NCBI RefSeq assembly: GCF_040409795.1 | Contig: NZ_CP099571.1 | Coordinates: 1,302,001 to 1,366,000, forward strand | Length of the DNA: 64,000 nt | Reading direction: 5' to 3' | Source: Polynucleobacter sp. MWH-UH19D | Lineage (GTDB): Bacteria > Pseudomonadota > Gammaproteobacteria > Burkholderiales > Burkholderiaceae | Part shown: positions 1 through 7,782 of the stretch, in pieces | How positions within the stretch are numbered: position 1 is the first letter of the stretch | How the letters are laid out: each line of letters starts with the position of its first letter | The notes under the pieces: generated by a model | The model's database searches: none | What the model was told of the DNA's origin: nothing | The model's input: only the letters and a program-made list of their open reading frames with translations | Program-made: the position numbers and the translations under genes

Positions 1-177
1 TCTGGCACCCGTCGTGAAGAGCTCTTGGTTAAACCTGAGAACCTCCAGAAGATCTGGGTATTGCGCAAATTGCTGGCCGACATGGACGATATCGAGGCTA
101 TGAATTTCATCGTTGATAAGCTTAAGTCCACCAAAAACAATGGCGAATTCTTCGACCTGATGCGTCGCGGAGGCTAA
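1..177 (+). CDS. rho: Transcription termination factor Rho, C-terminal end (partial)
   Basis: The reading frame is open from base 1 and ends at TAA 175-177, giving the last 58 residues of Rho, the RNA-dependent ATPase that ends transcription at Rho-dependent sites. The tail (SGTRREELL near its start, LRKLLADMD in the middle, FDLMRRGG at the end) is the highly conserved C-terminal end of the RecA-like hexamerisation and ATPase domain. The start lies outside the window. It is followed by a hairpin terminator and then rpmE2, an order I know from related betaproteobacteria. Confidence 0.95.
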   Translation, partial: SGTRREELLVKPENLQKIWVLRKLLADMDDIEAMNFIVDKLKSTKNNGEFFDLMRRGG

Positions 178-211
178 TTTAAGCCATCTTTGTGGTGGTT
201 TTAGGTTTAAA

Positions 212-233
212 AGGGGCTTTTTAGCCTCTTTTT
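212..233 (+). terminator. Intrinsic terminator after rho
   Basis: A 7-bp stem (AGGGGCT 212-218 with AGCCTCT 223-229, one G-U pair) encloses a short T loop and is followed by a T run at 229-233. It sits 35 bases after the rho stop codon. Confidence 0.75.
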
Positions 234-363
234 ACTTGGTCAGACAGCGCTTTCTTATTGATTTCATGGCATAATTTCGCTTTTGCTGCACCTTAACTGC
301 TTTTAACTTGGGAAAGTATTTAAGTTCATGAACTTAAACGGCTACCCGCTGATAGGACCTCAT

Positions 364-711
364 ATGAAACCTGGCATTCACCCCGAATATCGCGAAATCG
401 TCTTTTTGGACGTTTCCAATAACTTCAGCTTTAAGACTCGCTCCACAATGGCTACTAAAGAGACCATTAAGTGGGAAGATGGCAATGAATATCCATTGGC
501 CAAGATCGAGACTTCCTCTGAATCACACCCTTTCTACACTGGCACCCAAAAAATCATGGATACCGCTGGTCGTGTTGAGAAATTCCGTCAGAAGTTCGGT
601 AGCAAAGCGGTTGCTAAAGCTACTGGTGATGGCGCTGCTAAAACAGCTGAGAAAAAAGCTGCTGCAGCAGAAGCAAAAGCTGCTGAGAAGTCATCTAAGA
701 AGAAGGCTTAA
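364..711 (+). CDS. rpmE2: 50S ribosomal protein L31 type B
   Basis: Ribosomal protein L31 of the zinc-free type B (C-minus) class. The core ([10 protein letters not shown] at the start, [25 protein letters not shown]) is diagnostic and the protein has no cysteines, so no zinc ribbon. I chose ATG 364 over the in-frame ATG 328 because AGGA at 354-357 lies 6 bases before it and the family begins with MKxGIHP. The protein is 115 residues, longer than the roughly 85-90 usual for the family, because of a C-terminal tail of about 30 residues made almost only of Ala, Lys and Glu. Type B paralogues often replace the zinc form under zinc limitation; whether a zinc-type copy exists elsewhere cannot be seen here. 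Confidence 0.93.
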   Translation: MKPGIHPEYREIVFLDVSNNFSFKTRSTMATKETIKWEDGNEYPLAKIETSSESHPFYTGTQKIMDTAGRVEKFRQKFGSKAVAKATGDGAAKTAEKKAAAAEAKAAEKSSKKKA

Positions 712-763
712 TACACCTCCTCATCGCAGGGTATGGCAATGCCTTTCTCTGCGAGATAATCAA

Positions 764-791
764 GGCAGCGTTTGCTGCCTTTTTTATTTTT
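764..791 (+). terminator. Intrinsic terminator after rpmE2
   Basis: Perfect 6-bp stem GGCAGC (764-769) and GCTGCC (774-779), loop GTTT, then a T-rich tract to 791. It lies about 50 bases after the rpmE2 stop. Confidence 0.85.
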
Positions 792-860
792 CCGTAGTTT
801 GCTTTTGCATTTTGTTTTATTAATTTGCTGTATTGATACTGTTTCACCCGATTAGAGTTC

Positions 861-2579
861 ATGGTCAAACTAACCGCCGCCGCTACTAGATCAATTCCGC
901 GCATTATTATTTTTGCGCTGACACTGGTTTATGGATTTGCTGGCCTCTTTTTTCGTGATCCCTGGAAAAATGAGGATGCAATTGGGTTTGGTGGCATGTG
1001 GACTTTGTTTCGCGGCAACTCTCTTGACTGGGTTGTTCCACATCTTGCTGGTCGCGATGTTTCATTGGGGGCGCCACTACCCTATTGGATGGGTGCCACA
1101 CTCATTAAATTATTTAGTCAATTTATTGGCGCAGCCAATGCAGCGCGCTTGTACTCAGCGATTTGCTTTTTCGCTGCAGCACTTGCCATTTGGTACGCCA
1201 CCTATCTACTTGGTCGTCGTCGTGAAGTGCAACCCATGGCATTAGCCGTTGGTGGTCAGCCAGACATGAAGAGCTACGGCATGACCCTGGCCGATGGCGC
1301 ATTGCTCATCTTCTTAGCTTGCGTTGGTCTTGCGCAGCGCGCTCATGAAACAACGCCGATGATGGCGCAATTGATGGGTATCAGCATTGTCTTATATGGC
1401 ACCGTGCGCGGTCTTGATAAACCATGGCAAGGTGGCTTATGGACTGGCTTAGGCATTGCGATCGTCGCACTCTCCAGCAATCTCACCTTAAGTTTGATCG
1501 TTGTTACATCCACCATCATTGCAGTGATTGCGAGCAATGCAAAGTTACGTTTTCGCTGGACACTCACTAGTACCGCATTGGGTCTCATTGGTTTTGCACT
1601 CTGGCCTATCATTTGGTATCTAGCTGATCTTCCTTCTGAATGGCGTCACATTGCAGAAGAAGGTTGGCGCAATGCACCTGAGATGCGCTCAAGACCTTCC
1701 ATCGAATCCCTAGGTTTTTTAAGTGTGAACTTCTGGGCATATGCATGGCCCGTATGGCCTCTCGCAGTGATTTCCTTAGCGCACTGGGGACGTGTTAAAG
1801 CAGCAGGCGCATGGCGCGCACCCCATCTATGCATTCCACTCAGCATATTTATTGGCAGCTTAATTTACGTATTGTTTCGACTTGAGGCAAATGAGCACGA
1901 CCTCATGATCATGATCCCGAGCCTATCAATTATTGCGGCATTTAGCTTACCCATCTTAAAGCGTAGTGTCATTAGCTTCATTGATTGGTTCGCAATGTTT
2001 AGCTTTACCTTAATCGCTTTGGCTATTTGGATCATTTGGCTTGCAAAAGTCACGGGCTTCCCAGAATCTACCGCTACGAATATCACGCGACTCCTTCCTG
2101 GTTTTGAAAGTCAATTTAATTGGCTCGCATTTATAGTGGCCTTGGCCATTACTGGCGTCTGGCTCTCGGTAGTCCGCTGGAGGACCTCTCGCGCCCCTAA
2201 AGAAATCTGGCGCTGTCTGATTATTTCTGCATCTGGCACTACATTGATGTGGGTTTTATTAATGACCTTATGGTTACCAACCATCAATTACGCCAAGACC
2301 TATCGACAAGTCTCTGCTCGCTTAGTACAAGTAGTACCCTCTGGTGGTGGGTGTATCGATACCACCAATATTGGCCCCGCCCAACTTGCATCATTTGATT
2401 ACTTCACCAAACTCGCTTTGCGTGATGATCCTAATTGCCCATGGATGCTCACTCATAATCAATCTGAAGCGCAAGCCTATGCTCAACTCAATAATAAAAA
2501 ATTGCATTTGTTATGGGAAGATCGTCGTGCCGCAGACAGGGATGAGCGCCTACGTCTATATGAAGTGATTCCGGAGTAA
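861..2579 (+). CDS. GT-C fold (ArnT/PMT-like) membrane glycosyltransferase
   Basis: A 572-residue polytopic inner-membrane protein with about ten to twelve hydrophobic helices and a short soluble C-terminal domain after roughly residue 480. After the first helix comes RDPWKNEDA (residues 32-40), an acidic periplasmic loop in the position where ArnT/PMT-type GT-C enzymes carry their catalytic aspartate or glutamate. Such enzymes transfer a sugar from a polyprenyl-phosphate donor to lipid or protein on the periplasmic side; the substrate here is unknown. Only a weak ribosome site precedes ATG 861. The MATE-family gene follows after 3 bases, so the two are probably co-transcribed. Family assignment is fairly sure, exact role is not. 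Confidence 0.7.
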   Translation: MVKLTAAATRSIPRIIIFALTLVYGFAGLFFRDPWKNEDAIGFGGMWTLFRGNSLDWVVPHLAGRDVSLGAPLPYWMGATLIKLFSQFIGAANAARLYSAICFFAAALAIWYATYLLGRRREVQPMALAVGGQPDMKSYGMTLADGALLIFLACVGLAQRAHETTPMMAQLMGISIVLYGTVRGLDKPWQGGLWTGLGIAIVALSSNLTLSLIVVTSTIIAVIASNAKLRFRWTLTSTALGLIGFALWPIIWYLADLPSEWRHIAEEGWRNAPEMRSRPSIESLGFLSVNFWAYAWPVWPLAVISLAHWGRVKAAGAWRAPHLCIPLSIFIGSLIYVLFRLEANEHDLMIMIPSLSIIAAFSLPILKRSVISFIDWFAMFSFTLIALAIWIIWLAKVTGFPESTATNITRLLPGFESQFNWLAFIVALAITGVWLSVVRWRTSRAPKEIWRCLIISASGTTLMWVLLMTLWLPTINYAKTYRQVSARLVQVVPSGGGCIDTTNIGPAQLASFDYFTKLALRDDPNCPWMLTHNQSEAQAYAQLNNKKLHLLWEDRRAADRDERLRLYEVIPE

Positions 2580-2582
2580 TCG

Positions 2583-3974
2583 TTGCTGCACTTTAAGGTA
2601 TCGCGCCTACGCGAGGACATCCCCGCTCTATTAAAACTCGCTGGTCCACTACTCATTGGTCAATTAGCCGTAATTGCATTTGGTGTTTTAGATACCGCTA
2701 TGACTGCGCGTTACTCTGCTGATGACTTAGCAGCACTAGCAATGGCATCGGCGATATTTATTAGCATCTATGTAGGCCTAACAGGCGTTGTCTCAGCGCT
2801 TGCTCCAATTGCTGGACAACTATTTGGCGCCAAACGTCATCAAGAGATTGGTGAAGAGGTGCGCCAAGCCACTTGGCTTGCTATGGGCTTAACTATTATT
2901 GGTTGTTTGATTTTGCTCAATGCAGATCAACTGCTAGCAATCTCACAAGTAGCGCCCGATATCGAAGCAAAAGCCAAGCTCTATCTAAACATTTTGGCCA
3001 TTGGTTTACCTGCCAGCATGGGCATGCGCGTTTTAATGGCTTTACATAACGCAGTTTCTCGCCCAACTGTAATTACTGTCGTGCAATTGATTGGCTTAGC
3101 CCTCAAGCTACCATTAAATCTTCTCTTCATTTATGGAGGCTTCGGCATTGCAGGCATGGGCGGACCCGGATGTGCAGTAGCAACAGTCATCATCAACTGG
3201 TCTTGGCTATTAATGACCCTAGGCTTTGTGCTCTACGATCGCTTTTATCGACCCTTTCAGATTTTTGCGCACTTTAGCATGCCCGATTGGCATCGCATTT
3301 GGACTCTATTGAAGTTGGGGACTCCGATCGGATTTAGCTACCTCATTGAGGTCACATCATTCACCTTCATGTCCCTATTTATTGCGCGCTTAGGAACTAC
3401 AGCCTTAGCGGGCCATCAAATCGTCGCTAATATGGGGACAGTTATTTATATGGTTCCGCTCTCATTGTCGATTGCAACCATGACTTTGGTGTCTCAATCC
3501 ATTGGCGCCGACCAACCAGAACGCGCTGAGGAGATTGGCTGGTCATCGGTATTTTTCACTACTGGCACCTGTATTTTGATTGGGGTTGCAGTTTGGTTTT
3601 TTCGTATGCAGTTACTGGATTTATACGATCCACCGGAAGCGGTCAGAGTATTTTCGATTCCACTTTTTTTATTTATCGCCTTTTATCAAGTCTTTGATGC
3701 TTTACAAGTAACGGCGGCTTTTATTCTGCGCGCATATCGCATTGCGTTTTGGCCCATGGTGATCTACGCAGGTTCGCTGTGGGGCGTTGGGCTTGGTGGC
3801 GGATATCTAATGGGCTTTAATGTTCTAGGATTTACACCAGAATTTTTGCAAGGTGCCAATGGATTTTGGGCTGGCAACAGCATCAGCCTAGGACTAGCTG
3901 CCTGCTTGTTACTCTATCTATTTAGAAAAACGGCGGAACGTTATGAAAAAACGCATCCGCCTGTTGAGGTTTAA
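2583..3974 (+). CDS. MATE family multidrug/cation antiporter (NorM-like)
   Basis: A 463-residue, twelve-helix inner-membrane exporter of the MATE family, which extrudes cationic drugs or metabolites using a Na+ or H+ gradient. Recognisable pieces are PLLIGQLA in helix 1, the GVLDTAMTA segment, and the repeat of the same architecture in the second half (GTPIGFSYL, LAGHQIVANMG). The start is TTG 2583: GGAG at 2573-2576 gives a 6-base spacing and there is no ATG near the N-terminus of the fold. That ribosome site lies inside the end of the preceding glycosyltransferase gene, which suggests translational coupling. Confidence 0.88.
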   Translation: MLHFKVSRLREDIPALLKLAGPLLIGQLAVIAFGVLDTAMTARYSADDLAALAMASAIFISIYVGLTGVVSALAPIAGQLFGAKRHQEIGEEVRQATWLAMGLTIIGCLILLNADQLLAISQVAPDIEAKAKLYLNILAIGLPASMGMRVLMALHNAVSRPTVITVVQLIGLALKLPLNLLFIYGGFGIAGMGGPGCAVATVIINWSWLLMTLGFVLYDRFYRPFQIFAHFSMPDWHRIWTLLKLGTPIGFSYLIEVTSFTFMSLFIARLGTTALAGHQIVANMGTVIYMVPLSLSIATMTLVSQSIGADQPERAEEIGWSSVFFTTGTCILIGVAVWFFRMQLLDLYDPPEAVRVFSIPLFLFIAFYQVFDALQVTAAFILRAYRIAFWPMVIYAGSLWGVGLGGGYLMGFNVLGFTPEFLQGANGFWAGNSISLGLAACLLLYLFRKTAERYEKTHPPVEV

Positions 3975-3988
3975 GTTAAATTAACTTA

Positions 3989-4450
3989 CTAGCGATAGCT
4001 AGGACCCGATACGGGCGATGGGTAACTGGGTACTTGATTACCTTTGGAATACATGCACTGCTGATAAGCAATGTTGTACTGTGTCTGTGCTTGATTCTGC
4101 TTACCAGCAGAGTTCATCGCACCCATAGCAGCTCCGCCCAATAGGCCAACGCCTGCACCAGTACCAATATTTTGACTGCTGCCACCCTGAATTACTGCGC
4201 CTGCAGCAGCGCCAAGAGCAGCACCAATTGCAGCACTAGTAGCTCCTTCTTTTAAGGCGGCATTACTAGTGTCTTTTACTGCATTCGCAGCAAAATCACG
4301 ACATACTTGATCTTCTTGCTGGAATACTTCAAATGGCTTTCCTTCACGCGGCATAATCGCAATAGTTGGTCCAGTTGGCGCAGAAACGCACGCACTCAAA
4401 ACACCAGTAGCAACAGTAAGCAAAATAGCTACGCGAGTCATTCTTGTCAT
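3989..4450 (-). CDS. Glycine-zipper lipoprotein
   Basis: A 153-residue envelope protein. The N-terminus is a lipoprotein signal with the lipobox LSAC (Cys at about residue 21). The middle (about 68-112) is a glycine zipper rich in GAALGAAAGA-like segments of the kind found in SlyB/YMGG-type outer-membrane lipoproteins. A conserved-looking YNIAYQQCMYSKG follows near the C-terminus. ATG 4450 or the in-frame ATG 4441 could be used. It is convergent with the MATE gene and upstream of it lies another small exported protein. Role unknown; such proteins usually sit in the outer membrane and affect envelope integrity. Confidence 0.75.
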   Translation of the reverse strand: MTRMTRVAILLTVATGVLSACVSAPTGPTIAIMPREGKPFEVFQQEDQVCRDFAANAVKDTSNAALKEGATSAAIGAALGAAAGAVIQGGSSQNIGTGAGVGLLGGAAMGAMNSAGKQNQAQTQYNIAYQQCMYSKGNQVPSYPSPVSGPSYR

Positions 4451-4506
4451 ATATTGGTAAATCCTAAATTAATTAAAAGTTGTTGTTGATACTTTTTGTC
4501 TTGCCA

Positions 4507-4956
4507 TTAATTTTGCGAGCGTGCATGAGGCGCACTACTTGTTGGCGGCGTTGCAGCTTGAGTCTGCCAACCAGTTGGGCACTCTTGAGCATATGGATAA
4601 TATTTGCCACTTGCAGCGCAGTAATACCAAACTGCAGGTTGTGGTTGCGCAGCCAAAACAACTGGTTGCGACGGTGGCGCATAAGTAATGACAGGGGGTG
4701 GCGCATACACAACTGGCGGAGCATAATATCCCGCATAAGGTCCGTAATAACCGCCAGCATATCCCCAATTACCTCGCCATCCTGGGCCCCAGCCATGGCC
4801 CCAGCCAGGTCCATAAGCTACAGGACGCCAACCGCCATAACCACCTCCAACAGAAACATTCCAAGCGACATTACCAGCTTGAGCTTGCACTGATGAGCAT
4901 GCTAAAACGGAAGCCAAAATTAGGCCTAAGACACTGAATTTATTGACTTGTTTCAT
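4507..4956 (-). CDS. Secreted Gly/Tyr/Pro-rich protein with YYCAASGKYYPY motif
   Basis: A 149-residue exported protein. A signal peptide (about residues 1-26, ending QAQA) is followed by a low-complexity region of Gly, Trp, Tyr and Pro (about 35-110) and a C-terminal module, WYYCAASGKYYPYAQECP, with two cysteines. I recognise this module from many short exported proteins of Burkholderiales and other proteobacteria, where no function has been assigned. The tail after it is Thr/Ser/Pro-rich. A surface or periplasmic structural role is a guess. Confidence 0.7.
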   Translation of the reverse strand: MKQVNKFSVLGLILASVLACSSVQAQAGNVAWNVSVGGGYGGWRPVAYGPGWGHGWGPGWRGNWGYAGGYYGPYAGYYAPPVVYAPPPVITYAPPSQPVVLAAQPQPAVWYYCAASGKYYPYAQECPTGWQTQAATPPTSSAPHARSQN

Positions 4957-5075
4957 GGTTGACCCCTTTTATATTTGGCCTTGATACGCCTTACATCTTC
5001 ATTCTAGTTTCTACTTGTCTTACTATCAATAACGCCTGGATCATCATTAGGCTGACAGGAAATAGCGTTATTTTT

Positions 5076-5100
5076 GCAATGAATTACTCTAATTCATTGC
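5076..5100. repeat. Perfect 11-bp inverted repeat over the stop of a Bug-protein gene
   Basis: GCAATGAATTA (5076-5086) and TAATTCATTGC (5090-5100) form a perfect hairpin with a 3-base loop. The minus-strand stop codon at 5094-5096 lies inside it. On the minus strand the hairpin is followed by A residues rather than T, so it is not a classical terminator; it may protect the mRNA 3' end. Confidence 0.5.
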
Positions 5101-6140
5101 TCCAACTTCGCACCTGATTGCTGGACCACCCTGCTCCATTTAGCGGATTCTTGCGCAATCAATTTTGAGAGATCTTTTGCGCTACTTGGGGCAGGATCTA
5201 AGCCTCCAGCAAGTAGGCGTTTTTTTACTTCTGGATCATTGAGTGCACGATACGTGAGTTGGTTTAACTGCTTCTGAATAGGCGACGGCAAATTAGCAGG
5301 CGCCATCAGCGAGAACCAGGAAACCGCCTCAAATCCTGACAAACCCTGCTCTGCAAAAGTGGGAATGTCTGGTGCCGCAGGAGAGCGTTTTAAGGTGGTA
5401 ACTCCCAAAGCTTGCACTTCGCCTGCTTTGATCAGGGATAGTGAGGAAGATAGGTTGTCAAACAGCATCGAGATTCGACCGCTGACTAAATCAGGCAAAG
5501 ATTGTGCGCGACCTTTATATGGAATATGCCGAATTTGTATACCTGCCATTTCTTTAAAAAGCTCACCCGACATATGTAATGAAGTCCCTACTCCCGATGA
5601 TCCGAAGGTGAGTTGATTGGGCTTTAACTTGGCAAGATCGATCAGCTCATGCAAATTATTAACGCCGAGCTTTTTATTTACCACCAAAACATTAGGGGTG
5701 CTCGCAAGAAAACTAATGGGTGTGAAATCCTTAATCGGATCAAACGACATCTTTTCATAGAGTGCGCCATTAATTGCATGAATACCTACCGTACCAATCA
5801 ATAGGGTATAGCCGTCAGGTTCACTCTTGGCAACGATTTCTGCGCCAATGTTGCCACCATAACCTGGACGGTTTTCAACCAAAACAGGAACGCCCAAACT
5901 TTGCTGCCAACTTTCCGCTAAAATACGCGCTAAGATATCAGGCGCACCACCTGGAGTAAAACTCACTACGATTCGAATATTTTGTTTAGGCCAACTAGCG
6001 CTCTTCAAAGTTTGCGACCAAGTCGTATTCGAACTTAGTAGCAAAGCAAGGCCAATCAAAAGAAAGAGAAAAAATGGGCGCTTAGCCACTTGAGGAAATT
6101 GCATTCTTAGCGAGCTCAGGTTAAACCTAAGCCAGTTCAA
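5094..6140 (-). CDS. Bug-family tricarboxylate-type substrate-binding protein (first of four)
   Basis: Periplasmic binding protein of the Bug/TctC family, which captures carboxylates for tripartite tricarboxylate transporters. It has a hydrophobic signal segment, the family motif FTPGGAPDILAR after the first strand, NRPGYGGNIGAE, and the usual ending (SGAKLEQ). The frame starts with TTG 6140 directly after the dsbB-like stop; the in-frame ATG 6104 gives a more standard signal peptide, so the protein is 336 or 348 residues. No TctA/TctB membrane genes are nearby. It lies directly downstream of the dsbB-like gene on the same strand and may be co-transcribed with it. Confidence 0.88.
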   Translation of the reverse strand: MNWLRFNLSSLRMQFPQVAKRPFFLFLLIGLALLLSSNTTWSQTLKSASWPKQNIRIVVSFTPGGAPDILARILAESWQQSLGVPVLVENRPGYGGNIGAEIVAKSEPDGYTLLIGTVGIHAINGALYEKMSFDPIKDFTPISFLASTPNVLVVNKKLGVNNLHELIDLAKLKPNQLTFGSSGVGTSLHMSGELFKEMAGIQIRHIPYKGRAQSLPDLVSGRISMLFDNLSSSLSLIKAGEVQALGVTTLKRSPAAPDIPTFAEQGLSGFEAVSWFSLMAPANLPSPIQKQLNQLTYRALNDPEVKKRLLAGGLDPAPSSAKDLSKLIAQESAKWSRVVQQSGAKLEQ

Positions 6141-6704
6141 TTAAAAACCAAAACGAGAACGTAACCAAAGCCAACCCTCGTAACGACTTGGATCATCGGC
6201 ACAGGCACCAACACCACACTCCAGCAGCGTAGACACAAGATTGCCAAACACAAGCAGAATGAAAGCGATAATTAGAATATTGGCAAACCAAGAGCGCGAA
6301 CGCACATCTCGATTTGGCAACATGAGCAAAATAGCCATGCCAGCTAACAAGCCCAAGTAACCAACAAAAGCCCAGGTATAAAAATGAAGCTCTAGAAAAG
6401 TTTTCCCGAAACCTTTATCGCCCGGAAGAATATGAAGAAAAACTTGACGCAAGGAAACCATCATCCCAACTAAACCACCGATGATGCCCCAACCATAGTG
6501 AGCAGAATGAGCACCACAACGAATATTTAATACCAGCGCAAATCCAATAATGACAAAACCAATGCGTTGCATCAAGCACAGTGGGCAAGGTAGCTCGCCA
6601 AAATAGAGCTGGTCGAAAAAGGCATAGGACAAGGCACCAACGACCGCCAATAAGGCTAGTTGATTACCAAGTGATGCCAATGAAGGAAAAGACTGTTTAC
6701 TCAT
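6141..6704 (-). CDS. DsbB-like disulfide bond formation protein, variant architecture
   Basis: A 187-residue inner-membrane protein of the DsbB family, which reoxidises DsbA-type oxidases and passes electrons to quinone. The first periplasmic loop has the CPLC pair (Cys40, Cys43) after helix 1, as in DsbB. The second periplasmic loop (about 94-106) contains no cysteine, although the second redox pair normally lies there. Instead a fifth hydrophobic helix (about 140-160) is followed by a tail holding Cys163 and Cys168 (LECGVGACADD), predicted periplasmic. The DUF5993 gene lies 6 bases upstream, and a Bug protein follows without a gap. The family call is firm; that the tail pair replaces the usual one is inference. 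Confidence 0.85.
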   Translation of the reverse strand: MSKQSFPSLASLGNQLALLAVVGALSYAFFDQLYFGELPCPLCLMQRIGFVIIGFALVLNIRCGAHSAHYGWGIIGGLVGMMVSLRQVFLHILPGDKGFGKTFLELHFYTWAFVGYLGLLAGMAILLMLPNRDVRSRSWFANILIIAFILLVFGNLVSTLLECGVGACADDPSRYEGWLWLRSRFGF

Positions 6705-6710
6705 GCGAAC

Positions 6711-6869
6711 TTAAAGACTGATATTCAGATGGCTATTCGCATGAAAACGGAACCACACTATGAGCACGGCAACGGTCACCGCAAGAACAGAAAGACCAGC
6801 AAGACGTTTCTCAAACCAAACCAGGATGAGACCAACAAAAGCTGTCAGAAAAGGCAGGAACATATACAT
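6711..6869 (-). CDS. DUF5993 small membrane protein
   Basis: A 52-residue protein read from ATG 6867-6869 to TAA 6711-6713. It has two short hydrophobic segments (FLPFLTAFVGLILVWF and GLSVLAVTVAVLIVWF) separated by the charged EKRLA, then a polar tail ending NISL. This matches my knowledge of the DUF5993 family, tiny proteins often next to DsbB-like genes. It ends 6 bases before the dsbB-like start, so the pair is almost certainly one transcript. A second possible start is ATG 6861-6863. Function is unknown; a subunit or assembly partner for the DsbB-like protein is a reasonable inference. Confidence 0.8.
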   Translation of the reverse strand: MYMFLPFLTAFVGLILVWFEKRLAGLSVLAVTVAVLIVWFRFHANSHLNISL

Positions 6870-6989
6870 AGGATAATTCTAGCGTAGTACCGTTTAGCGC
6901 CTAGCAAACAGTCAAACCAAACCTAGAAAAATGGTCTTTCAAAGTAGTCATTGTTTAGAATAACTCCATGAACGATAGCGTAAGTAAAA

Positions 6990-7760
6990 ATGCCACATCC
7001 CCCTTGCCTTAATCTTCAAATAGACGGGGCAATTGCTCGCATTACTTTCAATAATCCGGCCGCACGTAATGCTATGACCTGGCCCATGTACGAGGAACTC
7101 AAATCTATTTGTGGCGCCTTGGCCATCAATCCATCCATTCGGGTCGCCATCTTTAGAGGTGCTGGTGACAAAGCATTTGTATCAGGCAGCGACATTCAGC
7201 AATTTGTTGATCTAAAAAAAGATGAGGCTTACGAAGTGGCTGTAGACAACATCTTCAGCTCACTCCAGCAATTACCGATGCCGACTATTGCCCTGATTGA
7301 AGGTTTAGCCGTTGGCAGCGGTTTGCTGATTGCTACCGCTTGTGATTTCCGCATCTCCACACCTGATGCACGTTTTGGTATTCCTGTTGCGCGCACTTTG
7401 GGCAATTGCTTATCTCCCAGCAACCTCTCATGGATTAGCGCTCACCTAGGCATCCCGATAGTTAAAAAAATGCTTCTGACTAGCGAATTAATTAAAGCCC
7501 CAGAGTTACTTGCCTCGGGCTATCTTTATGAAACTGCTAATGCAGAAGAAATTACTCAAGCAGCGGATGCTCTTGCCCAAAAGCTCGCCACTCTAGCGCC
7601 TATTACTCAAAAGGCCAGCAAGCTAACCATAGCGCGCTTATTAGAAAGCAATCTTCCCGAATGTACTGATCTGATGCGCGAGACCTACAACAGCCTAGAC
7701 TTTAAAGAAGGCGTCAATGCTTTCCTAGAGGGTCGCCCACCGAAGTGGGCTGGCAAGTAA
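6990..7760 (+). CDS. Enoyl-CoA hydratase/isomerase family protein (crotonase)
   Basis: A 256-residue crotonase-fold protein acting on acyl-CoA thioesters. The two oxyanion-hole segments are present: AFVSGSDIQQF (about residues 62-72) and IEGLAVGSGLLIATACDFRI (about 104-123). In the following segment (RFGIPVARTLGN) I do not find the glutamates used by true enoyl-CoA hydratases, so the reaction may differ, for example isomerase or hydrolase. ATG 6990 has no clear ribosome site. It is divergent from the DUF5993/dsbB unit and convergent with the next gene. Confidence 0.8.
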   Translation: MPHPPCLNLQIDGAIARITFNNPAARNAMTWPMYEELKSICGALAINPSIRVAIFRGAGDKAFVSGSDIQQFVDLKKDEAYEVAVDNIFSSLQQLPMPTIALIEGLAVGSGLLIATACDFRISTPDARFGIPVARTLGNCLSPSNLSWISAHLGIPIVKKMLLTSELIKAPELLASGYLYETANAEEITQAADALAQKLATLAPITQKASKLTIARLLESNLPECTDLMRETYNSLDFKEGVNAFLEGRPPKWAGK

Positions 7761-7782
7761 TCTTTGACTTTAGTTCCTGCTT

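Noticed and set aside
479-823. Plus-strand open frame overlapping rpmE2
   Set aside because: It is a shifted-frame shadow of L31B and its terminator, with no ribosome site and a Leu/Lys composition from the Ala/Lys codons.
3972-3988. AT-rich 8-bp palindrome between convergent MATE and lipoprotein genes
   Set aside because: No GC stem or T run, so not a terminator; too simple to call an operator.
6968-7012. 14-codon upstream frame (ATG 6968) overlapping the crotonase start
   Set aside because: Possible leader peptide, but no ribosome site and no attenuator-like structure; chance is likelier.
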